Source of the DNA: Rikenellaceae bacterium
GTDB lineage: Bacteria > Bacteroidota > Bacteroidia > Bacteroidales > Rikenellaceae
Assembly: GCA_015059685.1 (NCBI GenBank)
Contig: SUZW01000020.1
Span: 1-33,011, forward strand
Length of the DNA: 33,011 nucleotides
Direction: 5' to 3'
Made by a program: the position numbers and the translations under genes. Shown one piece after another: positions 15,303 to 23,760 of this stretch (position 1 is its first letter; every line of letters starts with the position of its first letter). The notes beneath the pieces are model-generated. The model did no database searches. It saw only the letters and a program-made list of their open reading frames with translations, and was not told where the DNA came from.

Positions 15303-16718
15303 ATGAAAACATCAACAACAACCAAAAGCGCAACAGAGAAGTGTGCCACTACAACCGATGCCCGCCTTACGGCTGCCCCCACAGAGTTTATTCCGCAATG
15401 TTCAACCGAGCCGGAGGTGGCCTACAAGATGGTTAAAGACGAGACTTATCCGCAGACGCAACCACGCCTGAACCTCGCAACCTTCGTTACGACCTATATG
15501 GACGAGTACGCCACACGACTTGTGAACGAGGCGGTGAATATCAACTATATCGACGAAACGGAGTATCCTCGTGTTGCGGTGATGTGTGGTCGTTGCATCA
15601 ATATTATCGCCAACCTTTGGCATACGCCCGAGAAGGCGGAGTGGAAGGCGGGTGCTGTAGGTATCGGCTCGTCGGAGGCGTGTATGCTTGGAGGCGTAGC
15701 GGCCTTGTTGCGCTGGAAGGCTCGTCGCAAGAAGGAGGGTAAGTCGTGCGAGAAACCAAATATCGTGTTGAGCTCGGCTTATCAGGTTGTGTGGGAGAAG
15801 TTTGCGCAGCTCTGGGGCGTGGAGATGCGTGAGGTGCCTCTGACACTCGAGTGCCCATCGCTCGATGCGAAGAAGGCGGTGGCGATGTGCGACGAGAACA
15901 CCATCTGCGTTGTGCCTATTGCGGGCGTTACCTGGACAGGCTTGAATGACGATATCGAGGCACTCGACAAGGAACTCGATACCTTTAATAAAAAGACGGG
16001 TTATGAGGTGGCTATCCATGTCGATGCCGCTTCGGGTGGCTTTATTATGCCATTCTTGAAGCCCGACACGAAGTGGGATTTCCGCCTCAAGTGGGTCTAT
16101 TCGATTTCGACTTCGGGACACAAGTATGGCCTTGTATATCCGGGCTTGGGCTGGGTGGTATGGCGTGATAAAAAGTGCCTGCCCGAGGAGATGTCCTTCA
16201 GCGTGAACTACCTCGGTGCAAATATCACGCAGGTAGGTTTGAACTTCTCTCGCCCTGCAGCACAAATCTTGGGTCAGTACTACAACTTTATCCGCTACGG
16301 CTTTGAGGGCTACAAGAAGATACAGCAGGAGTCGATGGATATCGCCTGCTACTGCCACGAGCAGATTGGCAAGATGAGGTGCTTTACCAACTACGCCAAG
16401 AAGCTCGACAACCCGCTGTTTATTTGGTATATGAACCCCGAGTACGACAAAACGGCAAAGTGGACCTTGTACGACCTGCAGGCGGTGTTGCAGCAGAGTG
16501 GTTGGATGGTACCGGCATATACGATGCCTAAAAATATCGAGGACTTGGTCGTGATGCGTGTCGTGGTGCGCCAGGGGTTGAGCCGAGATATGGCAGATAT
16601 GCTTTTGACCGATATCCGCAATGCCGTGGCCGAGTTCGAGAAGTTGCAGTATCCAACAACTTCACGCCTCGCCTACGAGAAGCAGGAGAAGCAGTACGGA
16701 AAAGTATTTACACACTAA
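15303..16718 (+). CDS. gadB: Glutamate decarboxylase (PLP-dependent)
   Basis: It converts glutamate to GABA and CO2, consuming a proton (acid resistance and GABA output in gut Bacteroidales). The 471-residue protein starts at the ATG at 15303. A longer reading from 15213 would begin inside the upstream terminator and is rejected. HVDAASGGF at about 239-247 binds PLP, and STSGHKYGLVYPG carries the Schiff-base lysine, K274. EACMLGGVAALLRWKARRK at about 125-143 is typical of bacterial GadA/B. The C-terminus ends FTH; in E. coli GadB a near-terminal His closes the active site at neutral pH, so a similar role is possible. No gadC antiporter gene is adjacent. A strong terminator follows. Confidence 0.95.
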   Translation: MKTSTTTKSATEKCATTTDARLTAAPTEFIPQCSTEPEVAYKMVKDETYPQTQPRLNLATFVTTYMDEYATRLVNEAVNINYIDETEYPRVAVMCGRCINIIANLWHTPEKAEWKAGAVGIGSSEACMLGGVAALLRWKARRKKEGKSCEKPNIVLSSAYQVVWEKFAQLWGVEMREVPLTLECPSLDAKKAVAMCDENTICVVPIAGVTWTGLNDDIEALDKELDTFNKKTGYEVAIHVDAASGGFIMPFLKPDTKWDFRLKWVYSISTSGHKYGLVYPGLGWVVWRDKKCLPEEMSFSVNYLGANITQVGLNFSRPAAQILGQYYNFIRYGFEGYKKIQQESMDIACYCHEQIGKMRCFTNYAKKLDNPLFIWYMNPEYDKTAKWTLYDLQAVLQQSGWMVPAYTMPKNIEDLVVMRVVVRQGLSRDMADMLLTDIRNAVAEFEKLQYPTTSRLAYEKQEKQYGKVFTH

Positions 16719-16749
16719 AAAACATTAACTTTTAGCTATTGGCAATAGC

Positions 16750-16779
16750 AAGGGAGGTGGTATTTTTACCACCTCCCTT
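16750..16779 (+). terminator. Rho-independent terminator after gadB
   Basis: A perfect 13-bp stem (AAGGGAGGTGGTA with TACCACCTCCCTT) has a TTTT loop. Just upstream, GCTATT-GGC-AATAGC forms another small hairpin. The stem is strong but the T tail is short. Confidence 0.75.
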
Positions 16780-16785
16780 TCATTC

Positions 16786-16809
16786 AAAATCGTCAATCAG
16801 AACGATTTT
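16786..16809 (-). repeat. Solo remnant of the variant A hairpin element
   Basis: The 24 bases consist only of the two ends of the element (AAAATCG and CGATTTT with adjoining bases). The junction falls in GTCAAT, a 6-base word that occurs near both ends of the full copy at 16933-17054. The simplest reading is deletion of the interior between these short direct repeats. Confidence 0.7.
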
Positions 16810-16852
16810 CCTTCCATTCATTCAAATTGGAATTTGCCCCCCCCAATTTTTA

Positions 16853-16881
16853 ATTTCTTGTCAGAAGTCGTGAGATGTGGT
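16853..16881 (-). repeat. 29-base fragment shared with the hairpin after gap
   Basis: The reverse strand from 16881 to 16853 is identical over 29 bases to the right arm of the element at 31132-31261 (it includes CACGACTTCTGACAAGAAAT). It lies downstream of mdh in the same sense as the full copy lies downstream of gap. A run of eight Cs is found at 16837-16844. Confidence 0.8.
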
Positions 16882-16898
16882 GTGTCGCAAAAGAAAAT

Positions 16899-16924
16899 GG
16901 AAGGCTACTTTGCAGTAACCTTCC
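16899..16924 (-). terminator. Terminator hairpin for mdh (reverse strand)
   Basis: On the reverse strand GGAAGGTTACT pairs with AGTAGCCTTCC around GCAA (one U-G pair) and is followed by ATTTTCTTTT. The non-canonical pair is a wobble only on this strand, which supports reverse-strand transcription. Confidence 0.65.
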
Positions 16925-16932
16925 ACTCGTTC

Positions 16933-17054
16933 AAAATCGTCAATGATTAAACTATTTTTGTGCGTTACGCAGTGGCGGAAAGCGGAGCATACTGAGCGTA
17001 TGTGAGCATTTACGCCGCAAGTAAGGTGCAAAAAGAGTCAATCAGAACGATTTT
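16933..17054 (-). repeat. Long post-stop hairpin element (variant A, copy 3), downstream of mdh
   Basis: On the mdh sense strand: AAAATCG/CGATTTT outer stem, TGATT/AATCA second stem, TTTTTG/CAAAAA third stem, GCGGCGTAAA against TTTCCGCCAC (8 of 10 paired), and the tip CATAC-GCTCA-GTATG. It begins 1 base after the mdh stop. Compared with the copy at 8179, the second stem and the tip closing pair have changed on both arms, so pairing is preserved. Confidence 0.88.
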
Positions 17055-17055
17055 A

Positions 17056-18054
17056 CTACAAATTCTCATTCACCTTGTGCCAATCCTCTACCGCCGGAAT
17101 AACACCCATTGCGATAACCTCGTCACGGAGTGCGCAGAGGTGCTTGTACGACTCGGCCAAAGTAGCCTGCTCCTCGGCAGTACCCGAAACCGGGAGTACC
17201 TGAACGCCATCAGCGTCGAGCTTGGTCTCCATAGCCATCATGATGTTCTTGAACTCGCCATTATTTACATAGCAACCTGCAGGCCAACGGAATGGCTCGC
17301 CACCCATAGCAGCAGCAATCATCTGGATAGATACGAGTGCAGGGCTCTGGAACGACGAACGACCACGAAGGTCGATGATGTTCTTACCACCCTGAATTAC
17401 ACGCTGACGAAGTGCATCCCAATCCTCCTGTGGCATCTTCTCGGTACCGATAAGGTCGGTGAGAGGAGTACCATCAACAGTTGTTGTCGAAGCAAATACT
17501 GCCATCTGCTCACCGTGACCACCGTAAGTACGAGGGTTTACAACCTTGTCGGCTGCGATGTGGAAGTACTTTGCAAGCTCCGAGCGAAGACGAGTCGAGT
17601 CGAGAGCTGCCAAAGTGGTAACCTGCGATGGCTTAACACCCGAGTAGATCAAGGTGATAAGACCTGTGATGTCTGCAGGGTTGAAGATAACAACGATGTG
17701 CTTTACATCTGGGCAGTACTGCTTGATGTTCTTACCGAACTCGGCAGCGATCTCTGCGTTACCCTTCAACAAATCCTCACGGGTCATACCAGCCTTACGA
17801 GCTGCACCACCCGACGATACTACATACTTTGCATCGGTCAAAGCCTCCTTGATATCCGAAGTAAAAGTGAGGTTGATGCCGTCGAAACCGCAGTGGAACA
17901 ACTCCTCGGCTACACCCTCCAATGCAGGAGCAAATGGGTCGTAGAGGCAGATGTTAGACGACAACTTCATCATCATAGCGCACTGCGCCATGTTCGAACC
18001 AATCATACCGGCTGCGCCGACGATGGTCAATTTCTCATTTGTTAAGAAGCTCAT
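17056..18054 (-). CDS. mdh: Malate dehydrogenase (NAD-dependent)
   Basis: 332 residues of the lactate/malate dehydrogenase superfamily. The Rossmann loop is GAAGMIGS (13-20), and D39 after it favours NAD. The mobile loop GGAARKAGMTREDLL (82-96) has Arg at the position that distinguishes malate from lactate dehydrogenases (MTR). NPAD at 125-128, LDSTRLR at 151-157 and GGHGEQM with catalytic H180 complete the site. It would reduce oxaloacetate to malate upstream of the fumarase in this window. The start MSFLTNEKLTIVGAAG is the only good one. The leader contains a CTCTCGT heptamer array. Confidence 0.92.
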   Translation of the reverse strand: MSFLTNEKLTIVGAAGMIGSNMAQCAMMMKLSSNICLYDPFAPALEGVAEELFHCGFDGINLTFTSDIKEALTDAKYVVSSGGAARKAGMTREDLLKGNAEIAAEFGKNIKQYCPDVKHIVVIFNPADITGLITLIYSGVKPSQVTTLAALDSTRLRSELAKYFHIAADKVVNPRTYGGHGEQMAVFASTTTVDGTPLTDLIGTEKMPQEDWDALRQRVIQGGKNIIDLRGRSSFQSPALVSIQMIAAAMGGEPFRWPAGCYVNNGEFKNIMMAMETKLDADGVQVLPVSGTAEEQATLAESYKHLCALRDEVIAMGVIPAVEDWHKVNENL

Positions 18055-18117
18055 AGTAATTTGTGTTTTAATTAGTTTGTAAATATGTTTGTGTAAAAAA
18101 AGTTCTTATTTTTTTTA

Positions 18118-18146
18118 GACGAGAGACGAAAGACGAGAGACGAGAG
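18118..18146 (-). repeat. Heptamer array of the CTCTCGT family, mdh leader
   Basis: Plus-strand units GACGAGA, GACGAAA, GACGAGA, GACGAGA plus G. Read on the reverse strand, the 29 bases are identical to the array at 4517-4545, including the single CTTTCGT variant in third position. It lies 64 bases upstream of mdh in the sense orientation. Confidence 0.85.
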
Positions 18147-18155
18147 TTTTTAATG

Positions 18156-18163
18156 CAAAATTA
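18156..18163 (-). promoter_or_regulatory. Possible -7 promoter element for mdh
   Basis: Reverse strand TAATTTTG fits TAnnTTTG, about 100 bases before the mdh start. If used, the heptamer array at 18118-18146 would be in the 5-prime leader of the mRNA. AT-rich surroundings make chance matches likely. Confidence 0.3.
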
Positions 18164-18171
18164 TTTTTTTA

Positions 18172-18203
18172 ACTACTCACTACTCACTACTCTCTACTCA
18201 CTC
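18172..18203 (-). repeat. Heptamer array of the GAGTAGT family overlapping the dCMP deaminase stop
   Basis: Plus-strand units ACTACTC x3, TCTACTC, then ACTC, the reverse complement of GAGTAGT. On the sense strand the last codon and stop, GAG TGA, form the beginning of the array, which then continues as GTAGAGAGTAGTGAGTAGT. Confidence 0.8.
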
Positions 18204-18632
18204 TATCGGCAGATGCACCAACTCCACGCCTACCTTCGAGAGAATATCCAACCCCTCGGTGTTGTGATACTTCTCCGAGAAGACCACACGCTTGATGCCT
18301 GCCTGGATAATCAGCTTCGAGCACTCCATACAAGGTGATGTTGTAACATAGAGCGTCGCACCATCGCAGTTGTTGGCCGACTTGGCAACCTTGGTGATGG
18401 CGTTTGCCTCGGCGTGGAGAACATAGGGCTTTGTCACCCCCATATCGTTCTCGCAGATATTCTCAAAGCCCGACGGTGTGCCGTTGTATCCATCCGAGAT
18501 TATCATCTTATCCTTGACAAGCAGTGCACCAACCTGACGACGCACGCAGTATGAGTTCTCTGCCCATACACGAGCCATCTTCAGATAGCGGATGTCCAAC
18601 TGTCGCTGCTTCTCGTCTGCGTATGCTCCCAT
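18198..18632 (-). CDS. Deoxycytidylate (dCMP) deaminase family protein
   Basis: 144 residues from the ATG at 18632, which is 2 bases after the secA stop. A TTG start inside secA is less likely. The zinc and catalytic motif is HAEANAI (H73-A-E75), with the second zinc motif PCMEC (C101, C104). GYNGTPSGFENI at 49-60 is the nucleotide-binding segment typical of dCMP deaminases. The enzyme makes dUMP for thymidylate synthesis. It is coupled to secA and probably shares its promoter. The C-terminus (VELVHLPIE) ends inside a heptamer array. Confidence 0.92.
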   Translation of the reverse strand: MGAYADEKQRQLDIRYLKMARVWAENSYCVRRQVGALLVKDKMIISDGYNGTPSGFENICENDMGVTKPYVLHAEANAITKVAKSANNCDGATLYVTTSPCMECSKLIIQAGIKRVVFSEKYHNTEGLDILSKVGVELVHLPIE

Positions 18633-18634
18633 AA

Positions 18635-21600
18635 CTACATCTTTCCGTGACAATGTTTATACTTCTTGCCGCTACCGCAAGGGCAAGGGTCGTTACGACC
18701 AACCTTCTTCTCGACCTGTATAGGTGCAGGCTTCGACTTGTCGCCCTGACCTGCCGCAGCCGCAGCCGCCATACGCGATGCCTGCAACTTATTGACATCG
18801 ACCTTGGCACGGCTCTGCCTTGCACGCTCCAACGACTCTTGGTTCTGCTGCTGTACAGGGATATACGACTTGCAGAGTATCGACACAACCTCACGATTGA
18901 CCCTCTCGAGCATCTTCTCGAACAGACCAAACGACTCGAATTTGTAGATGAGGAGTGGGTCCTTCTGCTCGTACGAGGCGTTCTGCACGCTGTGGCGCAG
19001 GTCATCCATCTCACGCAGATGCTCTCTCCACGCATCGTCGATTGTCGTGAACATCACAACCTTGGTGAATACTCGGTATATCTCCGCCCCGTCGCTATCC
19101 TTGCAACGCTGCAAGTTTACAGGTATGTTGTAGCCAAGATGGCCATTTGTCAATGGGAAGATAAGGTTGCGGTCGAGGTTGTCGCCACGGTCGGCATATA
19201 TCTTCTGCATCGTTGGGCGTACCGTGTCGGCCACAGCCTTGGCACGGCGTGCTATCAACGCCTGCAGGTCGGCAACCAACAGCGCCACACGCTCCTCGTG
19301 ACGAGCCTTGGTGTAGGCCGCCTCGTCAAACGATGGCTGCAGGCCCACCTCACGCATCAGCTCAAACGAGAGCTCCTCGAATGGGTAATCCTCGTGGTCA
19401 CGCACAAAGACCTCGGCATAGTCGTACATAGCGTTGTTGAGGTCTATCTCGACACGCTCGCCATACAACGCATTGCGACGACGGGTGTAGATAACCTCAC
19501 GCTGCGAGTTCATCACATCGTCATACTCCAACAATCGCTTACGGATACCAAAGTTGTTCTCCTCGACCTTCTTCTGCGCACGCTCCACAGCCTTCGACAT
19601 CATACCGGCCTGTATCGACTCGCCCTCCTCGATGCCCATTCTATCCATCATCGCAGCGATACGCTCCGAGCCAAACAGACGCAGGAGCTGGTCCTCAAAT
19701 GATACGAAGAACTGCGACGAGCCCGGATCTCCCTGACGACCGCTTCGACCGCGCAGCTGACGATCGACACGACGGCTCTCGTGACGCTCCGTACCGATGA
19801 TGGCAAGACCACCGGCTGCCTTCACCTCCTCGGTGAGTTTGATATCGGTACCACGACCAGCCATGTTGGTAGCGATGGTAACCTGACCAGGACGACCCGC
19901 CTCGGCAACAACTTGTGCCTCCTGTGCGTGGTGCTTGGCGTTGAGTACATTGTGCTTGATGCCTCGCATCTTCAACATTCGGCTCAACAACTCCGAAATC
20001 TCGACCGAGGTAGTACCTACCAATACTGGTCGGCCCTCGCCAACGAGGCGTACAACCTCTGCAATTACGGCATTATACTTCTCTCGAGCCGTCTTGTAGA
20101 TTATATCGTCACGGTCATCACGAAGTACAGGGCGATTTGTCGGGATAACCACAACATCCAACTTGTAGATGTTCCAAAACTCCGATGCCTCGGTCTCGGC
20201 AGTACCGGTCATACCGCCCAACTTGTGGTACATACGGAAGTAGTTCTGCAAGGTGATGGTTGCGAAGGTCTGCGTTGCCGCCTCGACCTTCACTCGCTCC
20301 TTCGCCTCGATAGCCTGATGCAGACCATCCGAGTAGCGACGACCGTCCAGGATACGGCCTGTCTGCTCATCGACAATCTTCACCTTGTTATCCATTACGA
20401 CATACTCGACATCCTTTTCGAACATCGCATACGCCTTGAGCAGCTGATTTACGGTATGTACTCGCTCCGAGCGTATCGAGTAGTCGTTGATGAGCTCGTC
20501 CTTCTTTTGCGCCTTCTCCTCAATCGAGAGCTCCTGCTGCTCCAACTCGGCAATCGAAGCACCGATATCAGGCAACACGAAGAAGCCATCCTCGCCTACA
20601 CGCTTCGACAACGCCTCGTGACCCTTGTCGGTAAGCTCTATCGAGTTCATCTTCTCGTCGATGACGAAGAACAACTCGTCGGTAACCTCCGGCATACGGC
20701 GGTTATTGTCGGCCATGTAGATGTTCTCGGTCTTCTGCATCTGTACCTTGATGCCCTGCTCCGAGAGGAATTTTATGAGAGGCTTATACTTTGGCAAACC
20801 CTTATATGCACGGTAGGTCAGCAGACCACACTCCTCCATCTTGCCATCGGCAGCCAACTTTCGAGCCTCGGCAACGAGGTTTGTAACGAAATCACGCTGC
20901 AAGCCGTAGAGGAACTCGATGGCAGGGCGATACTCCTCGAAGAGCTGGTCCTCACCCTTTGGCACGGGTCCCGAGATGATGAGTGGGGTTCGAGCATCGT
21001 CAATCAAGACCGAATCGACCTCATCGACAATAGCGAAGTGGTGCTTGCGCTGTACCAAGTCTGAAGGCGACGATGCCATATTGTCACGCAGGTAGTCGAA
21101 GCCATACTCGTTGTTCGTACCGAAGGTGATATCTGCGAGGTAGGCATTTCTGCGCTCCTCCGAGTTTGGCTGGTGCGAGTCGATACAATCGACCGACAAG
21201 CCGTGGAACTGGTACATCGGGCCCATCCACTCCGAGTCTCGCTTTGCGAGGTAGTCGTTCACCGTTACCATGTGAACACCCTTGCCTGCCAAGGCGTTGA
21301 GGAATACGGGCAGTGTCGCCACGAGGGTTTTACCCTCACCCGTAGCCATCTCGGCAATCTTGCCCTTGTGCAACACTACGCCACCGAAGAGCTGTACATC
21401 GTAGTGTATCATATCCCACTTGATGTCGTTGCCACCTGCGGTCCAGTGTGTCGAGTAGATAGCCTTCTCGCCCTCGATATTTACAAAATCTTTTTTGGCT
21501 GCGAGGTTGCGGTCGAAGTTGTTGGCGGTAACCTCGACGGTGTCGTTCTGTGCGAAACGACGAGCCGTATCCTTCATGATAGCGAAAGCCTCGGGCAAAA

Positions 21601-21925
21601 TCTCGTCGAGTACCTTCTCGATCTTCTCGTCGATACGCTTTACGGTCTGGTCTATATCCTTCGATATCTTCTCCTTCTCGTCGAGCGAGATGTTGAAATC
21701 CTCCAAACGGGCCTTCTGCGCAGCTACATGCGCCTCATCTTCGGCTATGAAGTCAGCTATGCGCTTGCGCAGCGCAGCACTATGCGCACGCAACTCGTCA
21801 TTTGACAGAGCCTCGATAGTAGGGTATATAGCCTTGATTTTTTCGACATAGGGCTGTATCTCCTTGCGGTCTTTGTCAGCCTTACTGCCAAACAGAAATT
21901 TGATTATACTTGTTAATGCACTCAT
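18635..21925 (-). CDS. secA: Preprotein translocase ATPase SecA
   Basis: 1096 residues, long for SecA but normal in Bacteroidota, which carry insertions. It drives Sec-dependent export through SecYEG. Walker A is MATGEGKT (193-200) and Walker B includes DEVD at 301-304, followed by [12 protein letters not shown]. Later motifs include [30 protein letters not shown] and [17 protein letters not shown]. The C-terminal zinc and SecB-binding tail is [16 protein letters not shown]. The start [20 protein letters not shown] fits the family. A clear promoter lies 42 bases upstream. Confidence 0.98.
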   Translation of the reverse strand: MSALTSIIKFLFGSKADKDRKEIQPYVEKIKAIYPTIEALSNDELRAHSAALRKRIADFIAEDEAHVAAQKARLEDFNISLDEKEKISKDIDQTVKRIDEKIEKVLDEILPEAFAIMKDTARRFAQNDTVEVTANNFDRNLAAKKDFVNIEGEKAIYSTHWTAGGNDIKWDMIHYDVQLFGGVVLHKGKIAEMATGEGKTLVATLPVFLNALAGKGVHMVTVNDYLAKRDSEWMGPMYQFHGLSVDCIDSHQPNSEERRNAYLADITFGTNNEYGFDYLRDNMASSPSDLVQRKHHFAIVDEVDSVLIDDARTPLIISGPVPKGEDQLFEEYRPAIEFLYGLQRDFVTNLVAEARKLAADGKMEECGLLTYRAYKGLPKYKPLIKFLSEQGIKVQMQKTENIYMADNNRRMPEVTDELFFVIDEKMNSIELTDKGHEALSKRVGEDGFFVLPDIGASIAELEQQELSIEEKAQKKDELINDYSIRSERVHTVNQLLKAYAMFEKDVEYVVMDNKVKIVDEQTGRILDGRRYSDGLHQAIEAKERVKVEAATQTFATITLQNYFRMYHKLGGMTGTAETEASEFWNIYKLDVVVIPTNRPVLRDDRDDIIYKTAREKYNAVIAEVVRLVGEGRPVLVGTTSVEISELLSRMLKMRGIKHNVLNAKHHAQEAQVVAEAGRPGQVTIATNMAGRGTDIKLTEEVKAAGGLAIIGTERHESRRVDRQLRGRSGRQGDPGSSQFFVSFEDQLLRLFGSERIAAMMDRMGIEEGESIQAGMMSKAVERAQKKVEENNFGIRKRLLEYDDVMNSQREVIYTRRRNALYGERVEIDLNNAMYDYAEVFVRDHEDYPFEELSFELMREVGLQPSFDEAAYTKARHEERVALLVADLQALIARRAKAVADTVRPTMQKIYADRGDNLDRNLIFPLTNGHLGYNIPVNLQRCKDSDGAEIYRVFTKVVMFTTIDDAWREHLREMDDLRHSVQNASYEQKDPLLIYKFESFGLFEKMLERVNREVVSILCKSYIPVQQQNQESLERARQSRAKVDVNKLQASRMAAAAAAGQGDKSKPAPIQVEKKVGRNDPCPCGSGKKYKHCHGKM

Positions 21926-21966
21926 ACTCTTTTGATGCTGTTAGTCTCTAAAAATTCTAAACGGCT

Positions 21967-21997
21967 CAAAGATACGAAAATTGTGCTAAAAAAACAA
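21967..21997 (-). promoter_or_regulatory. Bacteroidota promoter for secA (-33 TTG and -7 TATCTTTG)
   Basis: Reverse strand TATCTTTG at 21974-21967 matches TAnnTTTG, and TTG at 21997-21995 lies 20 bases upstream, the same spacing as in the gap promoter. It probably drives secA and the dCMP deaminase gene. Confidence 0.7.
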
Positions 21998-22027
21998 TTC
22001 AAATCGAAGATTTGTTAAAGGTATCCT

Positions 22028-22972
22028 CTATTTATTGGCTTGCGACAACATGAAACCTGCCACGGGGCACTCCTTGCACCGCTTGTGAGCGCAGTATTCG
22101 GTCGAGAGTTGTATCACGCCCTGCGACTCCATGGCATTGTGTATCTTCACCCCGTGTGACTCCCAACGACGGGTGTAGATGTTGTTCTCGGCAGGCAGTG
22201 AGCAGAGCAACGATATGGCACGATTGCCGAGCTCGCTATTTTGGGTGTTGCGGGCATAGCATATCTGGAGCTGTGCCACAAGATTTATGCCCAGCAGATG
22301 CGCCTTCTCACGACCTATGGGCATTACGGATGCACGGTTGCTCGGTGTCGAGGAGTAGTGCTTACTCCAAAACTCCGATGCACTGATACGGAATAGCTCC
22401 TCGACATCTCGTGTTGTGCAACATTTGAGCAGGTCGTTCATCACAAACTCCTCACGGGCAAGGAAGCCCACGAGTTGCGATAGTCGCAGTATCGGGTGGT
22501 TGTAGGGGCGCACACCTATGGTTGTCCAGCTCGATATACGCATTGGAGAGATTTCGAACTTGTGTGCCAAATAGTTGTACTCCTCTTTCAAGGAGCGAAT
22601 ATAGTCGTTGTTGTCGCTGCACGAGGCGAGGAAACCCGATGTGCCAAAGAGCAGAGCTTCGACCTCTTTGTAGGCTCGGCCCGTGCGTAGAATTATGCGG
22701 TAGGGTACTCGTTGTGCCAGCTCCTCGTAGGCTCGTCGGTTAGCCGATATATCTATGGCACGAAAGAGTGTGCGATAGAAAGTCTCGTTCCAGTCGTGTG
22801 TCTCCTCGTATATACTCTCTATGGTGGCACTTTTGCGGGCTATGCGGTCGAAACATGCATCCGAGAGTAGAGCATTGCGCTCAAGTGCCCCGAGTCGTTG
22901 CACAAAACCTGCGCACGCCATCTTCTCGGCACCATCTTGCAAATTTCGGATTATAGCAGCCCTATTTGCCAT
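22028..22972 (-). CDS. DUF2851 family protein, short form
   Basis: 314 residues with segments typical of the family: WNETFYRTLFRAI (about 61-73), VEALLFGTSGFLASC, GVRPYNHPILRLSQLVGFL, and a C-terminal Cys cluster CAHKRCKECPVAGF. Function is unknown. As I recall them, most DUF2851 proteins are about 400-430 residues, with an N-terminal nuclease-like region of over 100 residues. Here the protein starts close to the middle of that layout, only 14 bases after the DUF59 gene, so there is no room for the missing part. It is either a natural short form or an old N-terminal deletion. It is the last gene of the reverse-strand cluster. Confidence 0.7.
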   Translation of the reverse strand: MANRAAIIRNLQDGAEKMACAGFVQRLGALERNALLSDACFDRIARKSATIESIYEETHDWNETFYRTLFRAIDISANRRAYEELAQRVPYRIILRTGRAYKEVEALLFGTSGFLASCSDNNDYIRSLKEEYNYLAHKFEISPMRISSWTTIGVRPYNHPILRLSQLVGFLAREEFVMNDLLKCCTTRDVEELFRISASEFWSKHYSSTPSNRASVMPIGREKAHLLGINLVAQLQICYARNTQNSELGNRAISLLCSLPAENNIYTRRWESHGVKIHNAMESQGVIQLSTEYCAHKRCKECPVAGFMLSQANK

Positions 22973-22986
22973 AGATGAAGTGGTTT

Positions 22987-23307
22987 TTAGAAGAGGTTGA
23001 GCTCAAGGAGAGCCTCCTCGCTCATCATGGATTTATCCCACGCCGGTTCGAAAACCAAGATTACATTGACCTTCGTGACACCATTAACCTTCGCCACCTG
23101 CGTATTTACATCCTCGACCAATATATCGGCCATAGGGCAGTTTGGAGCTGTCAGCGTCATACGGATTGTAGCCTCGCCCGAGGGGTCGTAGTCAATCTCG
23201 TAGATAAGCCCCAGGTCGTAGATGTTTACGGGGATTTCGGGGTCGTATATGTTTTTGAGCGTCAGAATAACATCTTTCTCGACACGCAATATATCTTCTG
23301 CTGTCAT
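22987..23307 (-). CDS. DUF59 / MIP18-type iron-sulfur assembly protein (SufT-like)
   Basis: 106 residues. DPEIPVNIYDLGLIYEIDYD at about 22-41 and LTAPNCPMADIL with Cys57 are the family signatures; the C-terminal part has VLVFEPAWDKSMMSEEAL in nearly that form. DUF59 proteins help mature Fe-S clusters (SufT in the SUF system, PaaD in phenylacetate oxidation). Eight bases separate it from sufE upstream, so SufT-like activity is the better guess, supplying clusters to proteins such as the [4Fe-4S] fumarase. No sufBCDS genes are in the window. Confidence 0.88.
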   Translation of the reverse strand: MTAEDILRVEKDVILTLKNIYDPEIPVNIYDLGLIYEIDYDPSGEATIRMTLTAPNCPMADILVEDVNTQVAKVNGVTKVNVILVFEPAWDKSMMSEEALLELNLF

Positions 23308-23315
23308 AATCTTAT

Positions 23316-23729
23316 CTAATTCTGTTTAGCAAATGCAAGAGCATACAATCGCATCTGCTTGATTGTTGCCACCAAGCCATTTCCTCGTGTTGGCGAGAGG
23401 TTCTCTTTCAGACCTATTGCATCTATGAAGTAGAGGTCGAGCGAGGCTATCTCCTCTGCCGAGCGACCGCCCATGGCACGAATAAGTAACGCCAACAACC
23501 CCTTGATTATTATGGCATCGCTGTCGGCCGAGAAATAGACCTTGCCATCCTCCAACTTCGCATCAACCCATACCCTCGATTGACACCCTTCAATGATGTA
23601 GTCATCGGTCTTATGTTCGGGAGCAATTACGGGCAACGACTCGTTGAGCGAGATAAGGTAGTCGTACTTATCCAACCAATCGTCGAACATCGAAAACTCC
23701 TCGATAATCTCCTCCTGTATCTGATCCAT
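23316..23729 (-). CDS. sufE: Cysteine desulfuration protein SufE
   Basis: 137 residues, the normal SufE size. SufE takes persulfide sulfur from the SufS cysteine desulfurase onto a conserved Cys and passes it to SufB. Here the Cys is C49 in DYIIEGCQSRVWV. Other family features are FDDWLDKYDYLISL and the C-terminal LSPTRGNGLVATIKQMR. It is followed by the DUF59 gene after 8 bases and preceded by the pseudophosphatase gene 31 bases upstream. Confidence 0.95.
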   Translation of the reverse strand: MDQIQEEIIEEFSMFDDWLDKYDYLISLNESLPVIAPEHKTDDYIIEGCQSRVWVDAKLEDGKVYFSADSDAIIIKGLLALLIRAMGGRSAEEIASLDLYFIDAIGLKENLSPTRGNGLVATIKQMRLYALAFAKQN

Positions 23730-23760
23730 CGTAATATACTATATATTTTGGGGCGTTACC

